From an uncultured Clostridia bacterium (lineage in GTDB: Bacteria > Bacillota > Clostridia > Oscillospirales > Oscillospiraceae), in assembly GCA_947383645.1 (NCBI GenBank), contig CANDEH010000003.1, positions 20,691 through 84,690 of the forward strand: DNA of 64,000 nucleotides, in the 5' to 3' direction. Shown one piece after another: positions 25,160-34,064 of this stretch (positions within the stretch are counted from its first letter, which is position 1; every line of letters starts with the position of its first letter). A program made the position numbers and the translations under genes. Under the pieces are notes generated by a model. The model saw nothing but the letters and a program-made list of their open reading frames with translations, was not told where the DNA came from and did no database searches.

Positions 25160-26319
25160 TTGAATTACTGGCCCGCCGCTTTATTGCGGGCTACCCCAAT
25201 ACCGAGGACCCCAAAGTACGCCGGAGCTGCGGGATGCTCTGCGGTCTGGTGGGCATTGCGCTGAACGTGCTGCTGTGCAGCCTGAAGCTCTTTGCCGGCC
25301 TTCTCAGCGGCTCCATCGCCATCACCGGCGACGCGCTGAACAACCTCAGCGACGCCGGCTCCTCGGTGGTGTCCCTTCTGGGCTTCCATCTGGCGGCCCA
25401 GGAGCCGGACCGGGACCACCCCTTCGGCCACGGCCGGATGGAGTACGTCTCCGGGCTGATTGTGGCTATGCTGATTATTCTGATGGGCGTTGAGCTGCTC
25501 AAGAGCAGCGTGGGCAAGATTATCCACCCGGAGGAGGTTACCTTCCATCCGGTGATTCTGGCCATTCTGGCCCTCTCCATCGGAGTGAAGCTGTATATGT
25601 GCGCCTACAACCGCAGTATCGGCCGGAAGATCCGCTCCTCCGCCATGGCCGCCACCGCCGCCGACAGCCTCAGCGACGCGGCGGCCACCACGGCGGTGCT
25701 GATTGCCACAGTAGCGGGGCACTACACCCATCTCCCGCTGGACGGCTGGTTCGGCCTGCTGGTGGCGCTGTTCGTCCTCCGGGGGGGCTGGGGCGCCGCC
25801 CGGGACACCGTCAGCCCGCTGCTGGGGCAGCCGCCGTCGCCGGAGTTTGTGGAAGAGGTGGAGGCACTGGTGCTCTCCCACCCGGAGATCGTCGGCGTAC
25901 ACGACCTGATCGTCCACGACTACGGGCCGGGGCGGCTGATGATTACCCTCCACGCGGAGGTCCGGGCCGACGGGGACATGATCGCCCTCCACGACGTGGT
26001 GGACACGGTGGAGGGGGAGCTGGGCCGGCAGATGCACTGCCTGGCCACCATCCACATGGACCCGGTGAGCTGCGACGGGGCGGTGGCGGAGAAGCGGGAG
26101 GAGGTGGCGGCGCTGCTGCGCACGATTGATGAGCGCATCAGCGTCCACGACTTCCGCATGGTGGACGGCCCCACCCACACCAACCTGATCTTCGACGCCC
26201 AGGTGCCCTTTGATTTGCCCCTCACCGACCGGGAGGCGGCCCTCCGTATCCGCGCCCTGGTGCAGACCATGCCGGGGAATTACTTTGCGGTGGTGAAGGT
26301 AGAGAAAGGATTCGTTTGA
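25156..26319 (+). CDS. Cation diffusion facilitator (CDF) metal transporter
   Basis: 387 residues. Six membrane helices in the first ~210 residues, with paired Asp/His metal sites (ITGDALNNLSDAGSS in helix 2, AATAADSLSDAA in helix 5) and the HPFGHGRMEY loop. A cytoplasmic ferredoxin-like domain follows, then a further C-terminal extension of ~80 residues as in MamM/FieF-like long CDFs. Exports Zn, Fe, Mn or similar divalent ions. The GTG at 25,156 overlaps the upstream stop as GTGA, indicating translational coupling; a TTG at 25,150 is the alternative. Confidence 0.93.
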   Translation: MIELLARRFIAGYPNTEDPKVRRSCGMLCGLVGIALNVLLCSLKLFAGLLSGSIAITGDALNNLSDAGSSVVSLLGFHLAAQEPDRDHPFGHGRMEYVSGLIVAMLIILMGVELLKSSVGKIIHPEEVTFHPVILAILALSIGVKLYMCAYNRSIGRKIRSSAMAATAADSLSDAAATTAVLIATVAGHYTHLPLDGWFGLLVALFVLRGGWGAARDTVSPLLGQPPSPEFVEEVEALVLSHPEIVGVHDLIVHDYGPGRLMITLHAEVRADGDMIALHDVVDTVEGELGRQMHCLATIHMDPVSCDGAVAEKREEVAALLRTIDERISVHDFRMVDGPTHTNLIFDAQVPFDLPLTDREAALRIRALVQTMPGNYFAVVKVEKGFV

Positions 26320-26497
26320 AACCCGCTACGCTGGGCTTTCAAACGAGGGGACGGGGGATGCGCTTTTTCCTTGGAAGCGGCGTAGCCGATTCCAAGGAAA
26401 AAGGTTCAAACCGAGCGCGGTTTGCAGGGTGTTTTTCCGAAAACGCGGTTTCCGGAAAAACGATTTTAGTTTATTTCGCCGCCTGGGGGCGGCGAAA
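26312..26497. repeat. Array of four hairpins in the 3' UTR of the CDF gene
   Basis: Stems at 26,312-26,346 (TCGTTTGAAA/TTTCAAACGA, including the CDF stop codon), 26,364-26,402 (TTTTTCCTTGGAA arm), 26,431-26,461 (GTTTTTCCG arm) and 26,474-26,497 (TTTCGCCGCC arm). All are perfect or nearly so, with loops rich in GCG/TAGC. No coding potential. Confidence 0.75.
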
Positions 26498-26533
26498 CTC
26501 TGCCGAGGGCTTTTTGGAGGCACGTTTTTAGCG

Positions 26534-26569
26534 CAGGCCCCGCCAACACAGTTGGCGGGGCCTGTTTTT
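26534..26569 (+). terminator. Intrinsic terminator of the NhaC-CDF unit
   Basis: CAGGCCCCGCCAAC/GTTGGCGGGGCCTG (14 bp, 3-nt loop) followed by TTTTTG. The T-run is on the plus strand; the facing lipoprotein gene ends 7 nt away. Confidence 0.85.
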
Positions 26570-26575
26570 GCTGAT

Positions 26576-27148
26576 TTATTCTTGTCTTGCGGCGGTGAAC
26601 CATGCGCCGTCCAGGTGGAGGAGGAGGGTTTCGGCGTCCTTTTCGACTGCGAAGCTGCCCAGACCCCAGGCGTTTTCTACCGTCAGCGTCCGTAGCTCCC
26701 CCGCCGGGAGGTCCAGGGCTTCGGCGGATACCTGAAAATCCGCTGCCAGAGTCTCCGCGGTGGTGGCGGACTCGGTGTACTGGGGGTTCTCGCATACCGC
26801 CTCGCCGGGGGCGGCGAAGCTCTCCGGGGTGTAGGCCACGGTGCTGCCGGTCAGGGCGTCGATGGCCTCCTGGCTCAGGGCGGAGATGGGGCTGACGGCG
26901 GCCAGGCCGGTGACGGTCCATGTGCCGTAGTAGGCGGAGCTTTCCGCCTCGCCCTCCCCGGCGGGAGGTGTGTCGGACGGGATGTCACCGTTGGGGTTCT
27001 CCTCCCCGGCGGCCTCGGAGGGGAGCTGGGCGGCGGGCTCCTGGGGAGGAGTGACGGGGGGCAGGGGTTGGGATTTTCCCGGGGCGGCGCAGGCGGTGAG
27101 CAGGAGCAGCGCTGTACAGAGCAGTGTGGGCAGAAGGGTGAATTTCAT
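26576..27148 (-). CDS. Secreted lipoprotein, function unknown
   Basis: 190 residues. Signal peptide with lipobox LLTAC (lipidated Cys near 20), a Pro/Glu-rich linker to about 70, then a small domain beginning YYGTWTVTG. That pattern, with the strand-rich C-terminus ending in LLLHLDGAWFTAARQE, is like small lipocalin-like or BlaR-associated lipoproteins. It lies 9 nt downstream of blaR1, so it is probably co-regulated and located outside the membrane where BlaR1 senses. No enzyme motif. Confidence 0.75.
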   Translation of the reverse strand: MKFTLLPTLLCTALLLLTACAAPGKSQPLPPVTPPQEPAAQLPSEAAGEENPNGDIPSDTPPAGEGEAESSAYYGTWTVTGLAAVSPISALSQEAIDALTGSTVAYTPESFAAPGEAVCENPQYTESATTAETLAADFQVSAEALDLPAGELRTLTVENAWGLGSFAVEKDAETLLLHLDGAWFTAARQE

Positions 27149-27157
27149 TAAAACACC

Positions 27158-29875
27158 TCATTTCATCTCGTTTATCGCGATAATCTCAAATCCATCTTCC
27201 GCCGATCCCTGAAACCAGACGCTGCCCTGGCCTATCATCACGCCGTCCCAGCGCCGAAACAGGTCTCCCGGGTCGGCGGAGAGCAGGTCGGCACGGGTCT
27301 CCGGCCCCATGACGCGGTCGTAGGCCGCCAGGAAGTCCTTGGGGTCCTCCAGGCGGAGGGGCTCCCCCTCCCGCCGGAGGGCGAGGGGGTAGCGGACCAT
27401 CGCCGCCAGCGATTCGGCGTCGTCCCGGGCGGCGGCATCGCGCACCGCGGCGGCAAAGGCAGTCTCGCCGTAGGCCGTCGGGGCGGCGGAGACCTCCTCC
27501 GCTCCTGTGACGGAGACGCTGCCCCGCACATTTCCCAACGCACCGTCAACGGCCCGGAGGAACAGCCGGTAGGCGCCGGGCTCTGCCGGGGGAGCGAAGG
27601 TGAAGTCGGCGGCACACCGCAGCAGATCGTCCCCCTGCCGCCGGTTCAGCACGGCGCAGCAGACGGTTTGCAGGGCCTCGTCCCCGGGGCGGGCAAAGCC
27701 CACTTGCAGAGCGTTCCCGGTTCCCGCAGAGACGTCGTACCGGATCTGATCCCCCTTGTCTAACATGTAGTCCCCCAGCCAGAGGGTCTGGCCGGCCTCT
27801 ATGGAGGCAACATCGATGGGGAAGGCCGCCGCCTCCGGCTCCTCGTCGCCGAAAAGCTCTTTGCGCTCCGCCTCGGTTAGGGGGGCGACGCCCTGGATGG
27901 CTCCGGTCTCGTCCCGGAGGATTTTGATGTCGATACTGCCCAAGGGGTTCATCTCCAGGCGGTAGAAGGACTGGTTGGGCTGCCGGTCCAGGAAGATGTG
28001 GACCAGCTGGCCCTGGTAGTAGTAGTTCTTCCCCTCCGCGGTGACGCCGTGGGCGCGGTACTCCTCCGCCAGCCGGCGGTCCAGCTCCCGCTCCATGGCC
28101 TCCTTCTCTCCGTCCATGTCCAGGGCGTCGTAGAGGACGGCGCGGAAGCTGGCGCGGCTGTCCCGCTCCGCCTGCCGGCTCCAGGTTTTCAGGGTCTCCC
28201 CGTCCATATAGCCGTTGGCCAGGACGGAGAAGAAGGAGACACGGCTGTCGGCGTAGGACCGCTGAGCGAATTCGCCGATCAGGGGGCTGTTCGGGGACAG
28301 GCGGGAGACGGCGGCGGCAAAGAAGCCCACATAGCCGTCCTCATAGCAGCGGTTCAGGAAACTGCGCTGCTCCTCCTCGCCCAGGAGGCCGAAGGCCGCG
28401 GCGAAGGCGCCCGTCTCCCCCTCCCGGTAGGCCTGCTCCGCCAGGTCCGCGTAGGCGCCGGCGGTATTGGCGTCACCGCCGACGTGCCGCACGCTGACCA
28501 ACAGGGCTCGCGTCAGGGGGTGGTCCGTGTTCTCCGCCTCCTTCCGGAGACGGTCCAGCTGATAAATGAGGGCGGACAGGGCCTCCGGGTCCTCCAGGAT
28601 GCCGGCGCAGACCGGGTCGTAGTACACCGTTACCTCCGCTCCGGAGGGCAGGGGGAGGGAGCGGCCGGGGTAGTAGTCCGCCGCTTTTTCGCTGACGTTC
28701 CAGCCCAGCTCGAAGAACCAGGGGAACTGGTTGTACACCTCCTGGGTGTAGCGGCGGGCGGCGGCGGCGCCCTTGATCTCGTCGGGGACGCTGCCCAGGG
28801 ACAGGTTCATGGCGGGGGTCTCCGGGTCCGCGGACCCGGGCGCGCCGGTGCTGGCCCCGGCGGCGACGGCCCCCGCCGTCAGGAGCAGGGCCAGCAGCAG
28901 GGACATGGCCCCGGACATCTTAGCCGTGTTTCTGTCGTTCATAATGGCATCCAGCCTCTCTTTCAGCAGCTTTCCGCTCTCGCTGAGGGTCAGGGAGGCG
29001 GCGGGGGGTATCCCCCGGCCCGCGGCCCGGAGGAGGGTGTCCCCGTAGGCCCGGCGCTCCCCGGCGCTGAGGGAGGCCATCACCGCCTCGTCACAGGAGA
29101 GCTCGCAGGCCCGGTCCACCTCCCGGACCATCCGCCAGATCAGGGGGTTGAACCAGTGGACGCAGAGGGCCAGCTGGGCCAGATGCTTGACCAGCAGGTC
29201 CCGCCGGCGGCAGTGGACCAGCTCGTGACACACCGTGTAGCGAAAGTCCTCCTCCGACAGCGACAGGCTGGGCAGTACGATGCAGGGGCGGCGGACCCCC
29301 AGCAGCATCGGCGTGGAGACGGCGGGGTTCTCCCAGAGCTCCACCGGGCGGCGGACCCCCGTCTCCTGTCCCAGCAGGGCCAGGCGGTCCAGGAGGGCCG
29401 GGTCGTCTACCGGCTGTCCCCCCGAGCGGAGAAGGCGGGCAAAGCGCCGGTACTGCGCCATCCGGTACAGCAGCAGGAGCAGGGCTCCGGACAGCCAGAT
29501 CCACCCCGGGGTCTGCCGGAGGGCCTGCCAAATGGCGCCGGGGGCGGGGGCGGCAGGTTCCGGCGGGGCAGGGGTGTTTTCTGCCGGCCTGCTGTCCGCG
29601 TCTGCTCCGGCGTTTCCCGCCGGGGCGGTGACAGCGGGTGAAAGGACGCCGGGGACGGCGGCGGGCGGGGGCTCCGGCGGGCGGAACAGGGTCCCCACCA
29701 GGCTCACCGGCGACGACAGGGGCAGGAGCAGCCGGGCGATGACAAGGAGCCAGACGTAGTACCGCCACCGGCGGCTGAGACGGCGGCCCAGCAGGGGCCG
29801 GAGGATCAGAAGGGTCAGGATCAGCAGGGAGCCGGAGAGGGACAGGGAGAGCACGGTTTGAAACGCTCCGTTCAC
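27158..29875 (-). CDS. BlaR1/MecR1-type M56 membrane metalloprotease-sensor
   Basis: 905 residues. N-terminal membrane helices (about 5-30, 38-60, 125-138), a Pro/Ala-rich loop, then the M56 zinc protease core with HELVH at 217-221 and the downstream VHWFNPLIW. A fourth helix (~310-330, MSGAMSLLLALLLTAGAVAAG) precedes a large extracellular region. That region does not show the SxxK/KTG motifs of a penicillin-binding sensor, so the ligand may not be a beta-lactam. GTG start at 29,875 overlaps the blaI stop (GTGA). The frame continues to 30,319, but that is antisense-frame shadow of blaI. Confidence 0.88.
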   Translation of the reverse strand: MNGAFQTVLSLSLSGSLLILTLLILRPLLGRRLSRRWRYYVWLLVIARLLLPLSSPVSLVGTLFRPPEPPPAAVPGVLSPAVTAPAGNAGADADSRPAENTPAPPEPAAPAPGAIWQALRQTPGWIWLSGALLLLLYRMAQYRRFARLLRSGGQPVDDPALLDRLALLGQETGVRRPVELWENPAVSTPMLLGVRRPCIVLPSLSLSEEDFRYTVCHELVHCRRRDLLVKHLAQLALCVHWFNPLIWRMVREVDRACELSCDEAVMASLSAGERRAYGDTLLRAAGRGIPPAASLTLSESGKLLKERLDAIMNDRNTAKMSGAMSLLLALLLTAGAVAAGASTGAPGSADPETPAMNLSLGSVPDEIKGAAAARRYTQEVYNQFPWFFELGWNVSEKAADYYPGRSLPLPSGAEVTVYYDPVCAGILEDPEALSALIYQLDRLRKEAENTDHPLTRALLVSVRHVGGDANTAGAYADLAEQAYREGETGAFAAAFGLLGEEEQRSFLNRCYEDGYVGFFAAAVSRLSPNSPLIGEFAQRSYADSRVSFFSVLANGYMDGETLKTWSRQAERDSRASFRAVLYDALDMDGEKEAMERELDRRLAEEYRAHGVTAEGKNYYYQGQLVHIFLDRQPNQSFYRLEMNPLGSIDIKILRDETGAIQGVAPLTEAERKELFGDEEPEAAAFPIDVASIEAGQTLWLGDYMLDKGDQIRYDVSAGTGNALQVGFARPGDEALQTVCCAVLNRRQGDDLLRCAADFTFAPPAEPGAYRLFLRAVDGALGNVRGSVSVTGAEEVSAAPTAYGETAFAAAVRDAAARDDAESLAAMVRYPLALRREGEPLRLEDPKDFLAAYDRVMGPETRADLLSADPGDLFRRWDGVMIGQGSVWFQGSAEDGFEIIAINEMK

Positions 29876-30246
29876 GGCTTTTCCTCCTCCCAGAACCGCT
29901 TCAGCTCCGCATAGTCCTCCGGCGTGAGCAGGTCCTTTTGGATCAGCGCAGCCACCAGACCCCTGGCGCTGCCCGCATAGAGCTTGTCCATCAGCGCCTG
30001 GGTCTGGGCCGTCTGGTAGTCCAGCTGGGACACCACGGCGGCGTACTCGTTGCGCCGGCCCAGCTTGTTCACCCGCAGCAGCCCCTTCTCCACCAGGCGG
30101 GAGAGAAGGGTAATCACCGTGTTCTTCTGCCACGTGCAGCCCGACCGGGCCAGGGCCTCCATAATCTCGGCGTACCGGGCCCGGCCGCCGGCGGACCAGA
30201 CGATCCGCATCAGCGCCAGCTCGGAGTCGGATACCGGCTGTACCAT
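29872..30246 (-). CDS. BlaI/MecI/CopY-family repressor
   Basis: 124 residues. Winged helix (SDSELALMRIVWSAGG..YAEIMEAL..TWQKNTVITLLSRLVEKGLL) followed by a dimerisation tail, as in BlaI. The partner BlaR1 protease would cleave or inactivate it. Start has AGGGAGGT upstream. First gene of blaI-blaR1-lipoprotein, with an operator at its own promoter. Confidence 0.93.
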   Translation of the reverse strand: MVQPVSDSELALMRIVWSAGGRARYAEIMEALARSGCTWQKNTVITLLSRLVEKGLLRVNKLGRRNEYAAVVSQLDYQTAQTQALMDKLYAGSARGLVAALIQKDLLTPEDYAELKRFWEEEKP

Positions 30247-30275
30247 GCAGGCATACCTCCCTGTGATTTTTTAGA

Positions 30276-30326
30276 CTACAAGTTGTAGGCTGAAAATAGG
30301 ATAACAGCTCGTAGGCCATTTGTCAA
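30276..30326 (-). promoter_or_regulatory. blaI promoter and BlaI-type operator
   Basis: Minus strand TTGACA (30,326-30,321), 17 nt, TATCCT (30,303-30,298). Just downstream is the palindrome CTACAAGTTGTAG (30,276-30,288), the TACA-N-TGTA form of BlaI/MecI boxes. A degenerate copy, CTACGAGCTGT, lies in the spacer. Confidence 0.8.
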
Positions 30327-30394
30327 GGAGAATTTTTCTCCGGGCTCAGACTGTCAAAAAGACGGGAGAGCAGGATGGCGGTAAGGAGGAAAGT

Positions 30395-30587
30395 GTGAAA
30401 GGAACCCAAGAAGGGTTCCTTTCACGTTAAGTCACCCGCCCGCACCCCATGGGCATTTCCTCGCCGCTGCGCGGCTCAGGCACAGGCGACAAATTTCGGC
30501 CTGCGGCCGAAATTTGCTTTAGCTTGCCGAAAAACCCATTGGGTTTTTCGGCAAGCTAAAGCCCCGGCAGAGGGGGCTCTGCCGGGG
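30395..30587. repeat. Second hairpin array, with terminator for the flavin reductase
   Basis: Four consecutive perfect stems: GTGAAAGGAACCC (30,395-30,425), CAAATTTCGGCC (30,490-30,516), a 22-bp stem starting GCTTTAGCTTGCCG (30,516-30,562), and CCCCGGCAGAG (30,562-30,587). The last, read leftward after the flavin reductase stop, can act as its terminator. Stems 2-4 abut one another. Confidence 0.75.
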
Positions 30588-30600
30588 CTCTCACATCCGC

Positions 30601-31170
30601 TTACTTCATCAGGTCCTTGCCGGAGGACCAGGCCTGACCCACCTTCTCGCCGATGGCGTAGTAGCCGCTCTGGAAGGTGTCGAAGACGAAGGCGTTAAGG
30701 CGCTTGGGGTCCACCTTGCCCTTCTCGTCCAGGACGCTTTCCTCCGCCAGCACGTTGACGATCTGGCCCACCACGCGAAAGCCGTAGTCGTTGTGGTGGT
30801 ACTCCATCACGCGGCACTCCAGGGTCAGGGGGAACTCCTCCACCACCGGGGCGTCCACCTTCTCGCTCTTCACCGCGTGGAGGCCGCTGCGCTCAAACTT
30901 GTCGGGCATCTTGTTGCCGCTGGCGATGCCGAAGAAGTCCGCCGCCTCCAGGTGGGGGATGTCGGCGATGCTCAGGGTGAAGGCCATGCGCTTTTTGATG
31001 TTCTCCGCGGTCTTGTGGCTCTCGCTGATGTTCAGGGCCACCTTGTCGCTGTCGCAGATGCCGCCCCAGGCCATGTTCATCACATCCACCGTGCCGTCGT
31101 CGCAGTAGGTGGCGATCATCAGCACCGGCATGGGAAACACGTAGTCCTTGACGCCTAAGTCCTTTTTCAT
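30601..31170 (-). CDS. Flavin reductase-like FMN-binding protein
   Basis: 189 residues of the split-barrel flavin reductase/DIM6-NTAB family, cytosolic. Begins MKKDLGVKDYVFPMPVLMIATYCDDG; the flavin-contacting segments are NMAWGGICDSDKVALNISESHKTAENI and the FGIASGNKMPDKFE loop. Such proteins often serve as NAD(P)H:flavin reductases or as partners of anaerobic redox enzymes; no partner is adjacent. Divergent from an HxlR regulator, the classic arrangement for flavoprotein genes induced by reactive electrophiles. Confidence 0.9.
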   Translation of the reverse strand: MKKDLGVKDYVFPMPVLMIATYCDDGTVDVMNMAWGGICDSDKVALNISESHKTAENIKKRMAFTLSIADIPHLEAADFFGIASGNKMPDKFERSGLHAVKSEKVDAPVVEEFPLTLECRVMEYHHNDYGFRVVGQIVNVLAEESVLDEKGKVDPKRLNAFVFDTFQSGYYAIGEKVGQAWSSGKDLMK

Positions 31171-31219
31171 ACAGGGTCCTCCGTTTCAAAAAATAGTTCT
31201 GGACTTTTTGCTGAGCATC

Positions 31220-31276
31220 ATTATAATAGAATCGGAAGAAAAAACAAGTACCCACTTAAAAGTTAGCTGGTTACTT
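31220..31276. promoter_or_regulatory. Shared promoter/operator for flavin reductase and HxlR genes
   Basis: Minus-strand promoter TTGTTT, 16 nt, TATAAT (31,225-31,220). Next to it, AAGTACCCA (31,246-31,254) and TGGTTACTT (31,268-31,276) form an inverted repeat typical of an HxlR operator between divergent genes. Confidence 0.7.
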
Positions 31277-31298
31277 GCGGGAAAGCGGGGTGGCTCCA

Positions 31299-31631
31299 AT
31301 GGGTCGGGGCCGGATTACGGAGGCCAACTGGGAGGAGACGGGGTTCCACTACACCCTGTCCCTGATCGCGGGGAAGTATAAGATGGTGATTCTGTACTGC
31401 CTGATGGGGTATCAGCCGGTGCGCTTCAATGAGCTGCAGCGGTATATTGGGCGAATTTCGGACAAAACTTTGAGCCAGACGCTGAAGGAGCTGGAGGCCG
31501 ACGGTCTGATCTGCCGCAGGGCCTATCCCCAGATTCCCCCCAAGGTGGAGTATACCCTCAGCCAGCGGGGCACCTCCCTGATGGCGGTGCTGGATCAGCT
31601 CTGTCTCTGGGGCGAGGAGCACCGGCAGTAG
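31299..31631 (+). CDS. HxlR-family winged-helix regulator
   Basis: 110 residues. HxlR fold with TLSLIAGKYKMVILYCLMGYQPVRFNELQRYIGRIS..LSQTLKELEADGLICR. HxlR proteins usually sense aldehydes, quinones or disulfide stress through a cysteine; here C46 (ILYCLMG) is a candidate after the ATG at 31,299. That ATG is preferred over the TTG at 31,275, which lies inside the operator. It most likely controls the divergent flavin reductase. Confidence 0.88.
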   Translation: MGRGRITEANWEETGFHYTLSLIAGKYKMVILYCLMGYQPVRFNELQRYIGRISDKTLSQTLKELEADGLICRRAYPQIPPKVEYTLSQRGTSLMAVLDQLCLWGEEHRQ

Positions 31632-31657
31632 GCGGAGCAGGAGAGAAGGAGGATACG

Positions 31658-33610
31658 ATGATGTTTTTAGGTGTTGACTACTACCCCGAGCAGTGGGACG
31701 AGGCGCTGCTGGACGCCGATCTGGACGCCATTGCGGACTTAGGGTGCAATGTGATCCGCATCGCGGAGTTCGCCTGGCACCGGATGGAGAGGCGGGAGGG
31801 AGAGTACGACTTCTCCTTCTTCGACCGGGTGATCGAAAAGGCGAAGAAGCGGGGGCTCCAGGTGATCCTGGGGACGCCCACCGCCGCCGTCCCCGCCTGG
31901 CTGGCCAAAGCCCACCCGGACGTGCTGTCCCGGGACGAGCACGGGCAGAGCCGGGGGTTCGGCGGCCGGCGGCACGGCTGCTACAACAGCCCCGTCATGC
32001 GGGAGTACGCGGGAAAAATTGCCCGGGCCATGGCGGAGCACTACCGGGGCGAGGGGCAGGTGGCGGCCTGGCAGATCGACAACGAGATCGGCCACGAGGG
32101 CAGCGACCTGTGCTGGTGCCCCCACTGCCACAGGGCGTTTCAGGAATTTCTCCGGGAGAAGTTCCGCGGCGACATCCACGCTCTGAATGAGACCTACGGC
32201 ACCGCCTTCTGGTCCCAGGAGTACAACGACTTCGATGAGATTCCCCTGCCCGTCCCCACCCTCACCGCCCACAACCCGGCCCTGCGCCTGGACTGGGAGC
32301 GGTTTCGCAGCGAGAGCGTCGCCGGCTTCCTGAAGCTCCAGGCGGACATCCTCCGGGAGGTCATCCCCGGGGCGGTCATCATCCACGACTTCCCCGGTGG
32401 CGGTCTGGACAAGCACGCGGACTATGCCCAGGCGGCGAAGTGTCTGGACATCGCCGCCTACAACAACTACCCCGTCTGGGGCGGGCAGAAGGACCCTCTG
32501 CCGCCCCACGAGATCGCCTTCGGCCTGGACTACATCCGGGGGCTGAAGGGGCGGAACTTCTGGATCACCGAGGCCATCATGGGGGCCCAGGGCCACGACG
32601 TCACCGGTTTTCTCCCCCGGCCCTTCCAGGCCAAGCTCTGGTCCTGGCAGGGCATGGCCCACGGCTGCGAGAGCCTGCTGTACTTCCGCTACCGGGGGGC
32701 CACCAAGGGGGCGGAGCAGTTCTGTTACGGCATCGTGGACGCGGACAACCGCCGGGGCCGGAAATTCTACGAGGTGCAGAGCTTTTTCCGGGAGGTCCGC
32801 CAGTACGAGGCGGCGCTGACCGCCCCCATCCGCAGCCAGGTGGCCATCGTCTACGACTACGACGCCCTCTCCGCTTTCCGCATCCAGCGGCAGAGCCTGC
32901 TCCTGGACTGCCACGCGGAGATGAAGCGGTTCTACAAACCCTTCTTTGACCGGAATGTGCCGGTGGACGTGGTACCGGTCTGGACGGACCTCGCCGGGTA
33001 CAAGGTGGTGGCGGCGCCCTATCTGATTATCGCCAGGCCGGACTTTCAGGAGCGGGCCCGGGCCTTTGTGGAGGGGGGCGGCACGCTGGTGCTCACCTGT
33101 CGCACAGGGGTGAAAGATACCGACAACAATCTCATCTTCGGCGAGAGCGTCCCCGTGGGCTGGCGGGGTCTGGCCGGCGTCACCGTGGAGGAGACGGAGA
33201 GTCTCCAGGAGGCGGAGGCCTTTTCCGTGCTGGGGGAGGGGGACTTCGCCGGGCGGAAGGGGTCCGGCGGCGTGATCCGGGACCTGCTGCGCGCGGAGGA
33301 CGCGGAGGTGCTCTTCCGCTACGCCGACCCCTTCTACCACAGCTATGCCGCCGTCACCAGGAAGCGCTGGGGCGCGGGGGCGGTGTACTATCTGGGCTGC
33401 GTTCTGGATCAGAAGACCACCGCGCTGCTGATGAAGGCGGTGCTGCGGGAGCAGGGGATTGAGGCCGTTCCCTCGGAGGAGGGGGTGGAGATCGTCCGCC
33501 GCAGCGGCGGCGGGCAGAGCATCCGCATGGTGCTCAACCACAACGACCGGTCCGTGGAGGTGGACGGTCAGGTGCTGATGGCCTTCGGGTGCCGGGTGGA
33601 GACGCTGTAG
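31658..33610 (+). CDS. GH42 beta-galactosidase
   Basis: 650 residues; TIM barrel, trimerisation domain (from ~390) and C-terminal beta domain. Acid/base E143 in QIDNEIG and nucleophile E305 in FWITEAIMG. The zinc-type cysteine set C108, C152, C154 and C157 (LCWCPHCH) is as in Thermus GH42. No signal peptide, so it hydrolyses imported beta-galactosides in the cytosol. AGGAGG lies just before the double ATG, so either Met could be used. It follows the HxlR gene by 26 nt but has no obvious functional link to it and no sugar transporter nearby. Confidence 0.95.
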   Translation: MMFLGVDYYPEQWDEALLDADLDAIADLGCNVIRIAEFAWHRMERREGEYDFSFFDRVIEKAKKRGLQVILGTPTAAVPAWLAKAHPDVLSRDEHGQSRGFGGRRHGCYNSPVMREYAGKIARAMAEHYRGEGQVAAWQIDNEIGHEGSDLCWCPHCHRAFQEFLREKFRGDIHALNETYGTAFWSQEYNDFDEIPLPVPTLTAHNPALRLDWERFRSESVAGFLKLQADILREVIPGAVIIHDFPGGGLDKHADYAQAAKCLDIAAYNNYPVWGGQKDPLPPHEIAFGLDYIRGLKGRNFWITEAIMGAQGHDVTGFLPRPFQAKLWSWQGMAHGCESLLYFRYRGATKGAEQFCYGIVDADNRRGRKFYEVQSFFREVRQYEAALTAPIRSQVAIVYDYDALSAFRIQRQSLLLDCHAEMKRFYKPFFDRNVPVDVVPVWTDLAGYKVVAAPYLIIARPDFQERARAFVEGGGTLVLTCRTGVKDTDNNLIFGESVPVGWRGLAGVTVEETESLQEAEAFSVLGEGDFAGRKGSGGVIRDLLRAEDAEVLFRYADPFYHSYAAVTRKRWGAGAVYYLGCVLDQKTTALLMKAVLREQGIEAVPSEEGVEIVRRSGGGQSIRMVLNHNDRSVEVDGQVLMAFGCRVETL

Positions 33611-34064
33611 GGGCTGTTTGGAAGACTTTCCGAGCGGCGGGGTGACTGGAAATTAGGAATTAGGAATGGATGTGTCCGGCTTGCGCCGGACGGGTTGGAA
33701 TTCATTTTTTCTTTGTGAAGCTGCATTGTCCGGAGAAAAATTTGTGCGGTCCGGTGGGAGGCCGGTTTTGAAGCGGGCGCTGGAGCTGTCATAAAAATGC
33801 AGATTTCTGTATACCCGGTTTCCGGCGAAGGCCGGGGGCCGGGTGTTTTTTGGGGCGAAAACCTCGGAGCGGTGGCAGGCGGTTCGGGGGAAAGATGCAC
33901 GAAGGTGCGTAGTATAAAGACAAATGTTTTGTCTATGCAGACAAAATTGCGGCGGCGGTGACAAAAAAGGATTGACGAGGGGAAAAAACCTGTGCTACAC
34001 TTTCTCCCATCAAAGCACGGCGCGAGGTTTCGGCCTCCGGCCGGCCTTTGTTTGGAGGTGTGTG
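33611..34064 (+). promoter_or_regulatory. gdh leader region: half repeat, palindrome and promoter
   Basis: No gene. It contains the half copy of the AATTAGG element (33,653-33,700, with a GTCCGGC/GCCGGAC hairpin) and a palindrome TTTTGTC/GACAAAA (33,927-33,946) that may be an operator. A promoter TTGACG (33,972-33,977), 18 nt, TACACT (33,996-34,001) follows. The leader then has a GGCCTCCGGCCGGCC self-complementary stretch before the GGAGG site. Confidence 0.6.

Noticed and set aside
29876..30319. N-terminal extension of BlaR1
   Set aside because: Runs through blaI in another frame; the GTG at 29,875 overlapping the blaI stop is the standard arrangement.
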